Below the pieces are notes generated by a model. That model did no database searches. It had not been told where the DNA came from and saw only the letters and a list, made by a program, of their open reading frames with translations. The position numbers and the translations under genes were made by a program. Source: Escarpia spicata (lineage: Eukaryota > Annelida > Polychaeta > Sabellida > Siboglinidae). From it: a stretch of 64,000 nucleotides of DNA. Below, piece by piece: positions 1 through 28,885 of the stretch. Numbering within the stretch: the first letter of the stretch is position 1; each line of letters opens with the position of its first letter. The DNA is taken from NCBI GenBank assembly GCA_963995525.1, contig OZ023213.1, positions 51,517,856 to 51,581,855 on the forward strand, given 5' to 3'.

Positions 1-163
1 CTAGGCGCTACAGCATAATGTGTGACATTTTGATAACGTGACCTGATAGTTCATCATCTTGCCACCGTCGGAAACCGGCATCAATATTTAACAAGATTTA
101 ACAAGATTGTCACCCAGGTGAACAAGGAAGCCCTTTGGCTTATCGAGACTCCGACCCTTTTAT

Positions 164-2950
164 CTATGTGTAACCCGCCCTTCTGAGGTATGTGTCGATT
201 TTATTTAAAAATATATTCACGCTACTAGCACCCACACAATCAGCAGATAATCTGTTCCATTCATTTACAGTCCTTTGTGAAAATGAGAACTTTCTTATAT
301 ATAATCTACACTGCTCCTTTGCTAATGTAACTTCATGTCCTCTAGTTCTTCTATCTTTCTTAACTGAGAAAAACATATTTCTATCAATATTTTCATAACC
401 ATTCATTATTTTAGACACTTCTATCTGATCTCCTCTCAATCTCCTGGTCTCTAGTGTTGTTAAGCTGCATTTTTAGGCGTATTTCGTAACTAAGATCCCT
501 CAGTTTTGGTATCATTTTAGTTGCTCTCCTCTGCACTCTTTCTAGCACATCTATGTCCTTCTTGCGATATGGCCTCCACGCTTGAATACACTATTCTAAA
601 TGAGGCCTAACTATTATTTTGTACAACGGTATTATTAGCTCTTTTTCCTTATACGCTATGTTTCGCCTAATTAATCCAAGGATTTGATTTCCCCTTAGAA
701 GCTGCAATTCCCCACTGCTCTGTAACCTCCATATCAGCACTAATGGTTAACCCTAAGTCTTTATCTTTTACACTAAAACTTAGTACAGTACCCCTTATTG
801 TATATTCTACCTCTTCGTTCCCATGTCCTGCGTGGAGGCATTTACATTTCCCAAAATTGAACAGCATTTGCCACTTTTCAGACTATTTGATCAAGATCAT
901 CTTGTAAATGTTGTCTATCTCCATCACTTTTAATCCTTCTAAACACTTTTGTATCATACGCAAATTTCAACACCTTGCTTGTTATTTCATCATACAAATC
1001 GTTTATATATATTAAGAATAATATAGGTCCTAGTACTGATCCCTGTGGTACCCCACTAAATACCAATTTCAAGTTTGAAGCCTCCCCATCAACTACTACA
1101 CGTTGTCTTCTGTCAATCAGCCATTTTTCTATCCAGTTTATTATACCATTTCCTATGCCATGGGCCTTTAGTTTAAGCAGTAATCTGTGATGTGGTACTT
1201 TGTCGAAAGCTTTTTGAAAATCTAAGTATACGATATCTACTGGTGATCCCTCATCTACCCACTTAGTGATGTCTTCCAAAAAACATAACATATTTGTTAA
1301 GCATGACCCCAAGTTGAGATGGGTTGATCAAGTTATGTTTACAAGAAAATCCACCATGTGATCTTTAATTAGTCTTTCTAATCATTTGCAAATTACTGAT
1401 GTTAAACTCACTGGTCTATGTATTTTTTAACTAACGGTATAATGTTTGCCTCTTTCCATTCTAAAGGAACCACTCCCTCTTCTAATGACAAATTGAACAC
1501 TGTTGCAAGCGGTACGCTAATTTGTTCTACAATTTCCAATAGTAGTTTGGGCGGAATCCCATCCACTCCAGGTGATTTATTATCCTTCATAGCCCTTATT
1601 TTCTTAGCTACCATTTCCGGGGTTACAATTAATTGTTCTGAATAGTCTGAATCTGCCCCCTTGAACTTAGCCTCTGGAACTGGCAGTGAACTAATGTCTT
1701 CTCTGGTCAACACTGAACTAAAGTACTCATTCAGGTCTTCTGCCATTAAGAATCCCTCTGATATTATATTTCCAGCACTATCTTCTAGAGGACCGACGTT
1801 ATCTTGAACTTTATGTTTGCTTCGAACATACGCATAAAAACTCTTGCTGTCATGTTTTATATTACTAGCTAATTGTTGTTCATAGCTTCTCTTTGAATTT
1901 CTAATTTCAGCTGTAGCTTGGTTAAGTGCTTCTTTATAACTGTTGTAGTCTTCATCATTTCCAGTACATCTATATGACTTCCACATCATTTGTTTATACT
2001 TAATTTTTCTAATGGCTTCTTTCGATAAGTGTTTCTTTTTGGACAGTTTTCCTTGTTTTTTGAAGGGGACAAATTTATCGACTATGCACTTAATTTCACT
2101 GTTTAATATATTCCAGCATTCTGTTGCCGTCTTATTTGTCAGTGTGTTATTCCAGTCTATCATTGCTAAATACTTCCTCATTTCCTTACATCTTCTTTTG
2201 TGGAAATTTCTCCTATACTGCTTTTTACTATTCCTTTCTGAGTTGACTTTGATGGTAAAATGTACCTGGTTGTGATCGCTACTCCCCAGTGGCTCACATA
2301 TCTTGAGATTGTCAACTAATTCATTCTGTGAGGACAAAACTATGTCTAACACATTCTCACCCCTGGTTGGTTCTAGCACATGTTGAGAAAGGAAAGTATC
2401 TTGAATTAAAACTAAAAACTTGTGGTCCTCACTCCCCATACTCTGTAGAGATTTCCATTGTATATGCCCGTGGTTAAAATCCCCCATAATAATACAGTCC
2501 CGTTTGCTTACTTCCGTTATAGCGTTTTGTATTTTTTCATTCTCTTCTATGCTTATGTTTGGACTTCGATAAACTAACCCAACTGTTAACGTTAAGTTTC
2601 CTGTAACTGTGTTACACCAAACTACTTCTTTGCAATCTGCTTCTTTTTTTAACTTTATTTCATCAGCCTGGATAGATTCTTTAATATATAAAATAACTCC
2701 ACCTCCCTTTCTTCCTATTCTATCTTTCCTAAACATTACATATCCTGTCAGTCCCAATTCGGCATCTGATAAATCGGTGGTGGTCCAGGATTCGGTTATA
2801 CCTATTATGTGAGGGTCAATATCTTATACCATAATGCTTAGTTCATTTCTTTTGTTTACTATACTCCTTGCATTTAAACAAACAAATTTATATCCAGCTT
2901 CAGAAGAGTTTTCCAGACTGTTCTTTGCTGATTTATTTGTGCTGTCTTTA
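164..2950 (-). pseudogene. LINE ORF2 (AP endonuclease plus reverse transcriptase), broken
   Basis: The segment 1408-2757 encodes an EEP-type endonuclease (GGGVILYI, MGDFNHGHIQW, SSDHNQV) running into the start of the reverse transcriptase (KSPGVDGIPPKLL). The reverse transcriptase continues in another frame at 878-1312 (DFQKAFDKVPH, GVPQGSVLGP), and the tail is in pieces at 667-867 and 164-439. The active-site motif normally read as ADD is here FAYDT, so one catalytic Asp is Tyr. A TAA near 2826 cuts the endonuclease N terminus. The order and motifs fit CR1. Confidence 0.85.
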
Positions 2951-2995
2951 TCTATACCTCCAGTTTCAGGCTTTTCTGTGAGGCCCCCTGCGAAT

Positions 2996-4260
2996 CTAGT
3001 TTAAATAGATGCAACCTGCCCCACTGTCAGCAGATCGCAGCAGGTTCTCTGAGAAAACTGCTGCACCCTTTCCACTAAGATGGAGGCCATCTCTCATGTA
3101 CATATCTTCCCTCCCAACAAAGTACCCCCATAAATCTATGAATCCCACGCACTCTTCTTCACACATCTGCTCAACTAGTACGTTGATCGCCATCCTCTTA
3201 CAGTTTCTGTATGATGTCCCCCTTCCTCCCATTACTGGCAAAATTCCTGAGAGAACAACCTGTTCCACTCTTGTCTTCTTTAGCTTCCTTACTAGATGTC
3301 TGTACTTCTGAACTATCCCAGTTGTTCCCTCTTTGTCTGCATTGTCTGTCCCTACGTTTACTAATATAGACCCCCCCTTGCCATGTCCCAATACCTTCTC
3401 TACCCTGTCAGTCACATGTTCAATCATAGCCCCCGTTAGACAAACAACGACGTCCTTCCACTCGCTCAGTGTCTTGTCTGTCTTTCTCATAATGGAGTCG
3501 CCCATAAACACCCTCTCTGTCCTCATTGCCCCCTCAATCACTGCCTTAGAGTAGCTCCTTCTTTGGTTTGCATCTGTCTGGTTGTTGTCTTTTCCCCCTG
3601 TCGTCTTCTCTCCTGTCACATTCTCTTCCGATCCATTCTTACCTGTTGCTTTTTCTCTTGTCACCTTTCCTCCTGTCAGCGTTCCTTTTATTGACTTTTC
3701 TTCTATCACATTTGCTCTCACTTCCTTTCTTCCCTTCACCTTTCCTCCTGTCAGCGTTCCTTTTATTGATTTCACTTCCTTTCGTCCCTTCATCTTTCCT
3801 CCCATCTCATTTTCTTATCTCCTCTCCCGTCCCATCTTCCCTCCCTCCTTGTCTACGGTCACTTTCTCCCCTGTCACCTTAACGCTTGTCACGTTTTCTG
3901 TCGTCGATTTTCCAATTTCTTCCCCTCCAATCACCTTCCCTCCTCTCAATCTCCTTTCCTCAGTTTTCTTGCCACTGCTATTCTCCTTCAGTCTTGCAGT
4001 ATTCTCACCTCTCTCCCTGTCGTCTCTCTCCATTCGACCTGTCTCCGTGCTAATTCCCATCTCCATTGCCATCACAATATCTGTCAACCTAACTATTATT
4101 TGGTTCTGCAGACACTCCACCTTCCAACACCCAGTGCACTGAAAGGTGAATCCTTCCTCCATGGTTTATGCCTATGACTTCCCACAGCCGAACAATGCAA
4201 AATCTACCCAGCTGTGGCAGTGATCGCACACCAAGTGTCGCTTTGCCTTGATTTGCCGCT
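2996..4260 (-). pseudogene. LINE ORF1 with SGNH/GDSL esterase domain
   Basis: The open stretches 3815-4162 and 2996-3805 share one frame and are separated by a single TAA near 3815. In the same frame upstream to about 4260, two more stops interrupt a Cys/His segment (C-x2-C followed by GCWK-type residues) that looks like a PHD-like zinc finger. The middle is Lys/Glu/Thr-rich and contains a repeated KGTLTGGKV unit. The C-terminal half carries SGNH-type blocks: GDSIM, NVGTDN and DGLHLSGKG, supplying the Ser, Asn and Asp/His catalytic positions. ORF1 esterases of CR1/L2 elements are thought to help the retrotransposon particle. The stops make this a pseudogene. Confidence 0.8.
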
Positions 4261-4285
4261 TGCAAGGCGCCATACCCCTAACAGA

Positions 4286-5621
4286 ATTTATTTAATAACT
4301 TAACTAACTTACTACGTAGTCTTTATAAAGACTGTTTCCTGTGTACTACAGCACACTTGATGTTACAGATTTCAATTACACAGCCGACTATTTATCCTAT
4401 CACGAACGCTAACATTACCGGTGGTGACCTAATTTAAATACAATTAATTACGTTGCGTTAGGCTGCTTTATTTATTTAGGATACGCCGCCCAACTATCGC
4501 CCTTGCCTAATTTTAACAACAACAATGCTACCTAATCAAAATATCTAGCAAGAACTGGCTTACACATATATTATCTTATGTAAGTAGTTTGATGGTTGTT
4601 ACTTTATCTTCTATATATTCTACCACATAATCAGGTTTGTTAAATCTTGTTTACAACTTATCGAAGGCTAAGTTACCCTATTATCACTCACTATACTAAG
4701 GTGTTCTAAAATACTTTAACTAACTAACTTTAAGCTCAACTGCTACTCAATATATATTTACTGCATCTTTATGAATTATATTAATGCAATAATAATACGT
4801 ATCAATCAGTAATTCCACTAGTTTATCAACTTTTCTGCACTACCAATTTCGGCGATCTATCTCCGCCAAATATAGCCTCGAAAAAACGTATATGTTAATA
4901 TGTATACGTAATGTTATATTTCATGACGTCAGTTACCTATTTTTATAATTTAAAACATTACTGTAACGAATTTAAGCAGTATTGTCGGGAAAAAGATACC
5001 AATGGGCATGGGCGATGACCTATTCTATAACATCAGTGACCTACTTAATGACGTCATCGACATAGTTATATAGTTCATCCGTTAATCAAAAGATGGCGCC
5101 GATTGACCTAGTTTTTGAGTTCACCTTATTTCCAACAGGGGCGCTTGGTAAGCTACTTATTTTATCATCACCTACCCACTAGGTGGCGGTACTTGACAAC
5201 TGACATTTCGACCATTGTTCGTCCTCCGGAATTGATGTAATTCCTCGTTATTCATGGCTCCGTAGCTTCGGCGTCCACCGTAAACTACATGCATTACTTC
5301 TCCTAACGACAGCATAAGGTGACCAAATAGGCATACTGCGCCGTTTTAGGCAGACCATTGTCTTAGACACACGAAATCCCGTCTGTCTAATGTTCTGACC
5401 CCAGTTGTCGAGAATAATACGTTTTAAATAAACATTTAGAAGTGGTAGTATAATACAAATAGAAATATAATAATATGTAGAAGTATTTGCACCAACAAAT
5501 AAATGAGTTGTGATTTTGAGAGCATTATTTTCGATTGTTGTATATCCTATCTGTCATAATTGAGCCGTTTGTCTATGCTGCTTTTAGGAATATATATATA
5601 TTGTCTATGCTGCTTTTAGGA

Positions 5622-5657
<36 letters not shown>

Positions 5658-6096
5658 GTGTGTGTGTGAGTATGTGTATTATACATGTATGCTTTGCGAA
5701 CACTGTATATGATATATAGACATTAAAAAAAAGCTGTATACTGTTGGAAAACATGCCTTATAGTATCGTAGCATCGACTAGGTAAACATGTAAATGGATG
5801 CCGGAGAAACGCAATAATTTGATGTGTCTACGAGTATTTTGGCTTGCACTTTCTCATTATGTTTACTGTATGATAATCACACTGAGTTAATATATATACT
5901 GAACTGTTTCAATGACGTTAAGAAAATACTATTTGTAAAAGAGTACCCTTTGAGTTAACTCATCTTCTCTATATTTCTTTCAGCAATGTTTCAGGAACAT
6001 AGCTGAGCCTCGCCATCAAATTTATTAGCAAAGTATAAATGACACATACTTGAAATGATTAATATCGTAAATATGCAGTCTTATTTCAATTTTTAG
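4286..6096. other. No gene recognised
   Basis: This is AT-rich sequence with no credible ORF and no channel exon that I could find. It holds a short direct duplication at 5569-5620 (TTGTCTATGCTGCTTTTAGG twice) and a TA/TG microsatellite. The 5' exons of the channel gene that follows must lie left of the window, or were missed here. Confidence 0.5.
5619..5668. repeat. (TA)n/(TG)n microsatellite
   Basis: A run of TA dinucleotides passes into GTGTGTGTG, directly after the second copy of a 20-bp duplicated sequence. Confidence 0.9.
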
Positions 6097-22508
<16,412 letters not shown>

Positions 22509-22829
22509 ACTATTTCTCAATGGACCGTTGCAAAGAACGTGTCAAGTAACGGTTCATGTAGTTGGACGGGCGTATGAGTGGGTGGTGGATGCCATCTAGC
22601 TTCTTTCCATATACACTTTGCCTAGTTGTGTATGGAATGTGTTCACGCGTGTGCCACTTGTCACGGAACATTACAACACACGAGGTCTGTAGGCTCTATG
22701 CAGCTCGGACTAGTATATTTCTGCAAACATTGTGTTTATACATCGTTGACTGTTTTGTTATCGCTGTGTATATGTATGTGTATATAAGTCCTAATTATTA
22801 ATATATTTCAGACATGTTTTCTTGCAGTA

Positions 22830-23275
22830 GTGTATATGTTGTCCGTAGTGGTGAATACCTCTCAATTTGAAAGCTTTACGAATTCCTGTAATATCCTAGA
22901 CGCGTGTCAATATGGGTTTAGAAATTCCGTGCCAACTAACAGCGCTCTGTTTGATTTACTTGATGACATCACACATTCGCTAGAACATAAGAACTGTGCA
23001 AATATATTTATTTATGCATATCACGGCAGTTTTTTATGTTTATGTTGATTATCGACTCCTCTGTAAAATTTGAGCTTTATGGCATTAGTGGAAATGTGTA
23101 TTGTTGGATCAGTAGTTACTTGTATAATCGTAACCAATTCGAAATCATTTTCGGTTACAGTTCAAACACACAGAACTACAAGTGGAGTTCCTCAGGGTTC
23201 TTTACTTGGACCGAAACTGTTTTCAGTATATCATTGATATATAAAATGTTCCTAAACTTGTCAAAATTAATGTGA
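22830..23275 (+). pseudogene. LINE reverse transcriptase fragment
   Basis: The frame 22830-23048 reads YGFRNSVPTNSALFDLLDDI, then a frame change leads to KFELYGISGNVYCWISSYL at 23036-23275. Both are reverse-transcriptase finger/palm segments in the correct order. No active site remains. Confidence 0.65.
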
Positions 23276-24135
23276 CTTAATTCCTGAATAAACCCGAACA
23301 TCGTCTGTTCAGCCAATGGTATAAAGCACTTTGACAATACATTATGCAACGATCTGTATAAATTGCAGTTGTAATTCCAAATAAACACACTGTGTTTGAA
23401 TTAATTATAAACCGAATTATATTTTTTGGTCGAAAATGTCAAATATAACAAATATAAAATATATTAAAATGAAAAATAGACTTACAATCAAGTAAAGTCT
23501 AAACTCTCCACAAGTTTAGTATCGTGAACAGATGAAGTTAATTAATTCACCACAGTAATATGTACATGCTATATTTAATTACGTTTTGCCACATTTATTA
23601 TATGGCGTGGGATGTATTGTGACATATGTATTGTACAATCTGTTTTTAAATTTGCAACGATAACAACGTGTGTATCGTTTACGAACTCAACATGATATAA
23701 ACAGATCCTAGAAATTGTCGACATAAGAGTAGCACGACTTTGTATGGTTACTTCAATGTTTCTCTTTTCATACTGTTTACTGATAAGCTTTGTATATTTT
23801 ATGTCAACATTTGATTTGTTTGAATAAACGCTATTGACTTTGTCTTTTGACGATGTTGGGAGCTATCTAGGACAGAGCGAGTGGAATAATTGTGATGGAA
23901 ACGGGGTATCGGACGAGTTTCAACTGTGATAAGGAAGTGCACTTATTCTGTAGTAGTTTATTCCATACTACAGCCGATATAGTTTCTGGTATGTATAACT
24001 GCAATGCCATCTACATACTAATGCATACACATTAATCGCTGATGGGCGGTAAATACATACGTAAACCTAAACGTCACAAATTACAGCGCGCTGCCATACG
24101 TTATAACGTAGACATTACTTACTTAGACTTAATTC

Positions 24136-24350
24136 CTAATGTTCCTGTTGGGACATCGAGCGACGAGGTTTCGATGTTCCTCTGGTATGGTTATTTGCGA
24201 CTTCGTTGGCCTCTTTCCAGGTGATTCCCATGTCTGCCAAGACGTCTATAAATGTCTTACAATAGGTCTTAGTTGGCCTTCCTCTTCTCCTGTTACCACC
24301 GTCCGGTACCCACCCCACCGCTACATGCGCACATCTCCCCCTCGGTAGAC
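24136..24350 (-). pseudogene. LINE ORF2 C-terminal tail fragment
   Basis: The minus-strand frame reads GNRRRGRPTKTYCKTF, then ADMGITWKEANEVANNHTR, a pattern common at the extreme C terminus of RTE-like and related LINE polyproteins. Only this tail is present. Confidence 0.55.
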
Positions 24351-25006
24351 GTAGTACATGGCCAGCTACTCTCGTTGTCTACACTTGACAACGTGATACA
24401 GTCTCTCCAGACCTTCCCTCCACCTTGCTGTTCCGTTGGTGATATGTTCTCTCCATGAAATGTCCAATATGAACCGAAGGCATTCTTCCATGTCACATAA
24501 ACCTACAACTTACAATATATTGCCTGTCAGTGTTATACTGGTGGAGGCATAAATCGTGCGTCCTTATGTTTTATGCCGTGTTAACAAAAAATGTAGACTG
24601 TTTTCATACGATATCTAAATGTTAAATTTAGATTACCAAGTCCGTCAAATTTTTGCAAACAAACTGTTAGAAAAGTAGTTTTTAAATGAAATCCTTTCAA
24701 AAATAGAGCGCCGAAATCCAAATCAGAAATCTTGTTGCAAAGGCTTTAATGTTTTAATTTAAATTCTGCATGTAATCGTTTTTGACAGGTAATAAACAAT
24801 ATCAGCATAATATGCGCGATGTACTGCGATATATTGTAAAGGATGCTACCTTCGTACGTCCAGTTTCAGTTAGGCATAGCATATTTGAAAGTTGGCGTCT
24901 TTATCGAAATATGTTTGCTAATCTTAAATAATTTGATTGAATTAAAATAAATGTTCTCATATTTTTAAATTCAATCGATGAAATATAAATGTTAGGTAGT
25001 TATATA

Positions 25007-25111
25007 ATATAATATATATATATATATATATATTCAAAACCGCACATTCGGTGAAGTGTTTCTACAACTGATTTATTTTATTAGAAACATTTCACAGTAT
25101 GTGCGGTATTG

Positions 25112-25171
<60 letters not shown>

Positions 25172-25200
25172 AACCGCACATACGGTGAAGTGTTTCTACT
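25007..25200. repeat. TA microsatellites with inverted copies of a roughly 33-bp sequence
   Basis: TTCAAAACCGCACATTCGG at 25032 has an inverted partner at about 25082-25116 and a direct copy at 25167, each next to TA runs. It could fold into a hairpin or be a tiny TIR element in TA repeats. Confidence 0.7.
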
Positions 25201-25519
25201 AAAATAAATCGGTTGTGTATCATATCATTGCTTGTTGGCTTTTATGAATAAAATTGGGTATAAATTATGTTTAATCAGCAACAAAATAGAACAAATGTAC
25301 ACAGACCACATATATGAATCCCACTCCCCCACCCCCGAAAAATCCTCGCTAATGGCCTTCTGGTGATGCTAATGCGGTGTTTGAATATAAGATGAAACCA
25401 CACAGTCCAAGAACCTCACACCCCACTTTATTGTCCTTTCACCTAGAAACCCGACCCTCTGCATTATGGGGGTGAACTCACGCGTGAACACGTGGCGCCC
25501 TCTACATTGTAAAACTATA

Positions 25520-25535
25520 ACCCCACACGAGCGTG

Positions 25536-25568
<33 letters not shown>

Positions 25569-25570
25569 TT
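25520..25570. repeat. (TA)n microsatellite
   Basis: TA dinucleotide run. Confidence 0.85.
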
Positions 25571-25827
25571 AAGGGGAAAGGAGTGCCTTAAGCGGTAAGT
25601 AGTGTGCTTTAAGCTCCTACAAAAGTCATATTCATATAAGACGTTGCATTGAAGGTATGGAGCACGGACTGATGTAGGCAAACCCTCAGCTGAATTAGTA
25701 GCGTGCGTCAAAAGTGAGGTTTTTGAATGAACTAATTTGCGTCAAGCCCATTATCGCCCATTATCGCTGTTAGCAACTACCTTCGCTCCATACTCGTCAC
25801 ACCTGCCCGTGATTATATAATCGCTCG

Positions 25828-26663
25828 TTGGCCATCATGTCTGCAGGAGACAAACGAACGCATAGTAAGGCTCGGTCAATGACTAAGTCGGTTACGGATG
25901 AACGGGCAACCGGGCCGGAAATAAAGTCTCCGCGCAAAGAGTGTGTTCACAAAGAAGACGACTTTGCGGCATTTATTCGCTCGGCCGTGGCTAGTTTGAA
26001 TGACAAGCTTGATAGCATCATCACACACCAGGCTAACCTGGAAAAAAACTGTCATACATCGAAAACAGAGTCATGGGCCAGTTGACTGTGATTGCGGACC
26101 TAAGTGAATCGGTCGAATTTAATGCCCGAAACATAAAAGACCAGCAAAACTCCGTTGCGGAAATAGGCAAGGTGATCGATAAATCAATCCGCGAACTGCA
26201 ATTCGCCACCACAGCTATCGCCAAACTCGAGTTGAAACTGAATGTATCAGAAAGACACGTCCGCGGTTTCAATGTTCGTTTGCGTGGTGCCCCTGAGACA
26301 AACGAGGAAAGCTGCATCTCCATCGTAGATCACATTCTTCAAGACAAGTTTGAGGTAAAGGGCGGTGCCATTGAATATGCACACCGAAATGGTAAACCGC
26401 AAAAAGGGAAACCTCGACACATCATTGCGCGTTTTTACAGCAGAGATGTACGGGGATCAGTGACGAGAGCAGCGCGCGCGAAGCTCGCGAATACACCTTA
26501 CCGCCTCATGGATGACTTGACTAATGTGGACTTAACAGAGAAACAACGAGTTCGCCCCTACATGGAGGATCTGTTCAAGCGTAACAAAAGGCCGACTTTC
26601 CGAAATGGGAAGCTATACGCGGAGGGCCGTGAAGTTGCTGCAGAAGACATAAACCATTCCTGA
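25828..26663 (+). pseudogene. LINE ORF1 (coiled coil, RRM-like, CTD), frameshifted
   Basis: The N-terminal frame (25828-26085) shifts near 26073-26085 into the second (26073-26663). The second part has a heptad-like coiled-coil stretch, then an RRM-like core (VRLRGAPETNEES, YAHRNGKPQKGKPRHIIARF) and a C-terminal domain (TPYRLMDDLTNVDL, FRNGKLYAEGREV). These are the domains of L1-type ORF1 RNA-binding chaperones. The frameshift shows the copy is not functional. Confidence 0.8.
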
Positions 26664-27057
26664 ACAATCTTCACCAGTGCCCTGTTAATATTCATAGCCA
26701 CGTAACTATAGGACTGTATACTACAAGCCTATAATATAATTCGTTTTCATTTTATAATATTACATAATTGCCTTTATAATTTACGTCAATTTTTTTGGGA
26801 AAACACGCTCCATACCTGCGTGTTTTGTAGTTTAATGGTGCAAACTGCATCAGCATTTATGTTCAACGTTTTCATTGCTTTATTCTTCATATGTTTGGAA
26901 CAGTTGCTCCACATACGCAATCATCTGTATGACTTAGTCCCACCCTGGTGCACTATACTAAACCTTTGTACTACAGTGTATGGCGCACAATTTAAAAAAT
27001 AATTCTTTGGAGGACAGAATACTATCAAACTATGGAGGTTCGATTTAAAATAATCTA

Positions 27058-28034
27058 ATGCAGCTTCTCGGTGATGCAGATGATAAATTAGATGACTTAA
27101 CAATACTTTCTCACTCACCCTATATAGACACTACATACTTAAAAGACGCTCTCGCCGCTACCATAGATAAGTTTACTATTATCAGCTTAAATGTTGAAAG
27201 CATTAATTCAAAAGTTAACTACATCTACCCACTCTCACTAGAGTTAGTCAATAAAGACATCGGTTTCAGTGCCACATGTTTGCAGGAAAGTTGGCTTTCT
27301 GATGACGCAGACTCAATATCAATTACCAAATTACAACATCATTCATCAAGGCAAAAATGCTCCGGCCACCGAGGTTTATTAATATATTTACATGTACGTT
27401 ATTCCTATATTGTATGACAATTATATGACTCATCCGATGTTTGGGAGGGACTTTTTATTAATGTATTTGGTGCAAATCTAAATGAAAACATCACAGTAGG
27501 AAACATATACAGACCGCCTAAGCTAAATAATAATGAACAAAGAATATCCACATCTATAGAAGAATTTGCACCGATACTTTCAAAATTGGGAAAGGAAAAT
27601 GCAGAAACAATAATAACAGGCGACTTTAACTAACATTGACCTGTTGAAAGTAAACAACAAACAAAAAGTCGGCGACTATTTTGATGAATTCTGTACAAAT
27701 GGATGTTATCCACAAAATACCTTGCCGACTCGTTTCTATCTATCCAACACTTATTAACCAGATATTCTGTAAGGTATCAAATGCCACCACTGCTTCCACA
27801 GCAGGTATAATTATGAGCAACATATCCGATCATTTACCATATTTCATAATTATCGATAAACTGTTATATAAACAAAGTGCTCCCAAATGGGTGACAATTA
27901 GGACAAACAATGAAAAGGCAACAACACAATATTATGAATCTGTAAGGCAATCGTGCATCATAGATCAATTAAATCTAAATGAGCTATCTGATCCAAACAC
28001 TAATTATAACTTAATTGAAAATATACACTTCCGA
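27058..28034 (+). pseudogene. LINE ORF2 endonuclease part, decayed
   Basis: Pieces of an AP-type endonuclease are visible: FTIISLNVESINSK, CLQESWLSDDA, then after stops NIYRPPKL, IITGDFN and ISDHLPYFIII. Several stops and frame changes occur between 27417 and 27680. The last frame runs open into the Polinton boundary and continues beyond 44816. Confidence 0.8.
28029..28034. other. 6-bp target site duplication, left (TTCCGA)
   Basis: TTCCGA directly precedes the AGTAGTATATGGG terminus and recurs at 44811-44816. Confidence 0.97.
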
Positions 28035-28164
28035 AGTAGTATATGGGTGGTTTACAATACGTAATCAGGGAGGGGTATGTGCTCCCATGGTCATTTTCTG
28101 ATGACCTAAGGCTATTTTCTATGACTTCCTGTTCCGTTACTCCATAGCGCCATCTAGCGAATGT
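28035..28164 (+). repeat. Left terminal inverted repeat, 130 bp
   Basis: It is base-for-base the reverse complement of 44681-44810 in my reading. Protein-primed replication by the element's polymerase is expected to start at these ends. Confidence 0.97.
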
Positions 28165-28430
28165 AATCAGGGAGGGGTATGTGCTCCCATGGTCATTTTC
28201 TGCTGACCTAAGGCTATTTTCTATGATGTGACATCCGTTACTCCATAGCGCCATCTAGCGAATGTGGCGGGTAAAACGGGCGGGCAGGCGGGTAGAACGG
28301 GCGGGCAAAACACTAGCGCCATCTAGCGAATGTGGCGGGTAAAACGGGCGGGCAGGCGGGTAGAACGGGCGGGCAAAACACTAGCGCTATCTAGCGACTG
28401 TGGTGGGTAAAACGGGTGGATAGACGGGTA
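28165..28430 (+). repeat. Tandem copy of the inner terminal repeat plus 68-bp minisatellite
   Basis: 28165-28265 repeats the inner 102 bp of the terminal repeat (28063-28164) with a few changes. Two 68-bp units (28266-28333 and 28334-28401) and a partial third follow. Each unit ends with the same AGCG(C)CATCTAGCGAATGT sequence that closes the terminal repeat. The right end of the element lacks this expansion. Confidence 0.93.
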
Positions 28431-28478
28431 ATGAAGGTTGTTCCTCCAGGGTGACGTGGTGGACGGGGGCGGGTATTG

Positions 28479-28513
28479 TGTGTGTGTGTGTGTGTGCGTG
28501 CGTGCGTGCGCGC

Positions 28514-28557
<44 letters not shown>
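28479..28557. repeat. (TG)n/(CG)n microsatellite
   Basis: TG repeat interrupted by CGTGCG and a CG run. From 28558 to 28885 I see only three loose copies of a CTTACGGGTG..TGAACACC phrase (about 28690, 28750, 28790) and no gene. Confidence 0.9.
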
Positions 28558-28560
<3 letters not shown>

Positions 28561-28885
28561 AATGCACGTGTATGAAATAACGAACGAAACACCAAAGTAT
28601 ACGTGTGCACACGAATTTTATTGACTAAAGATACAAGCGTAATGAGTATATGAAACCGTGTTTTAGTAACCACAGGTGTGATGACACGACTTACGGGTGA
28701 GTGAACACCACGCCAGCGGTTCGTAGTAATATGATGATGATATTACGACTTATGGGTGACTGAACACCGCGACAGAGGTCGTGAGCTTACGGGTGTGTGA
28801 CCACCGCGTCATAGGCTCGAATCATATGATGACGATGATGACGATACCTGTTGTCCGTTAATGAAACACGGTATGTTGAAACATC

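Larger units (their letters stand above)
1..4285 (-). mobile_element. CR1-type non-LTR retrotransposon (LINE), decayed
   Basis: A minus-strand element reads ORF1 (zinc-binding N terminus, SGNH esterase) then ORF2 (endonuclease, reverse transcriptase, C-terminal tail). ORF1 with an esterase domain is known from CR1/L2 superclade LINEs. Both ORFs are broken by stops and frameshifts, so the copy is dead. The 5' end lies near 4,260-4,285, where the zinc-finger coding begins. The 3' end is near or beyond the window start and was not resolved. Confidence 0.85.
25800..28034 (+). mobile_element. LINE, 5' part, interrupted by the Polinton
   Basis: ORF1 (25828-26663) and the endonuclease part of ORF2 (from 27058) lie here. 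The element stops at the Polinton's left target duplication (28029-28034) and resumes at 44817 in the same frame. It belongs to a CR1/L2-like superclade by its ORF2. Confidence 0.88.
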
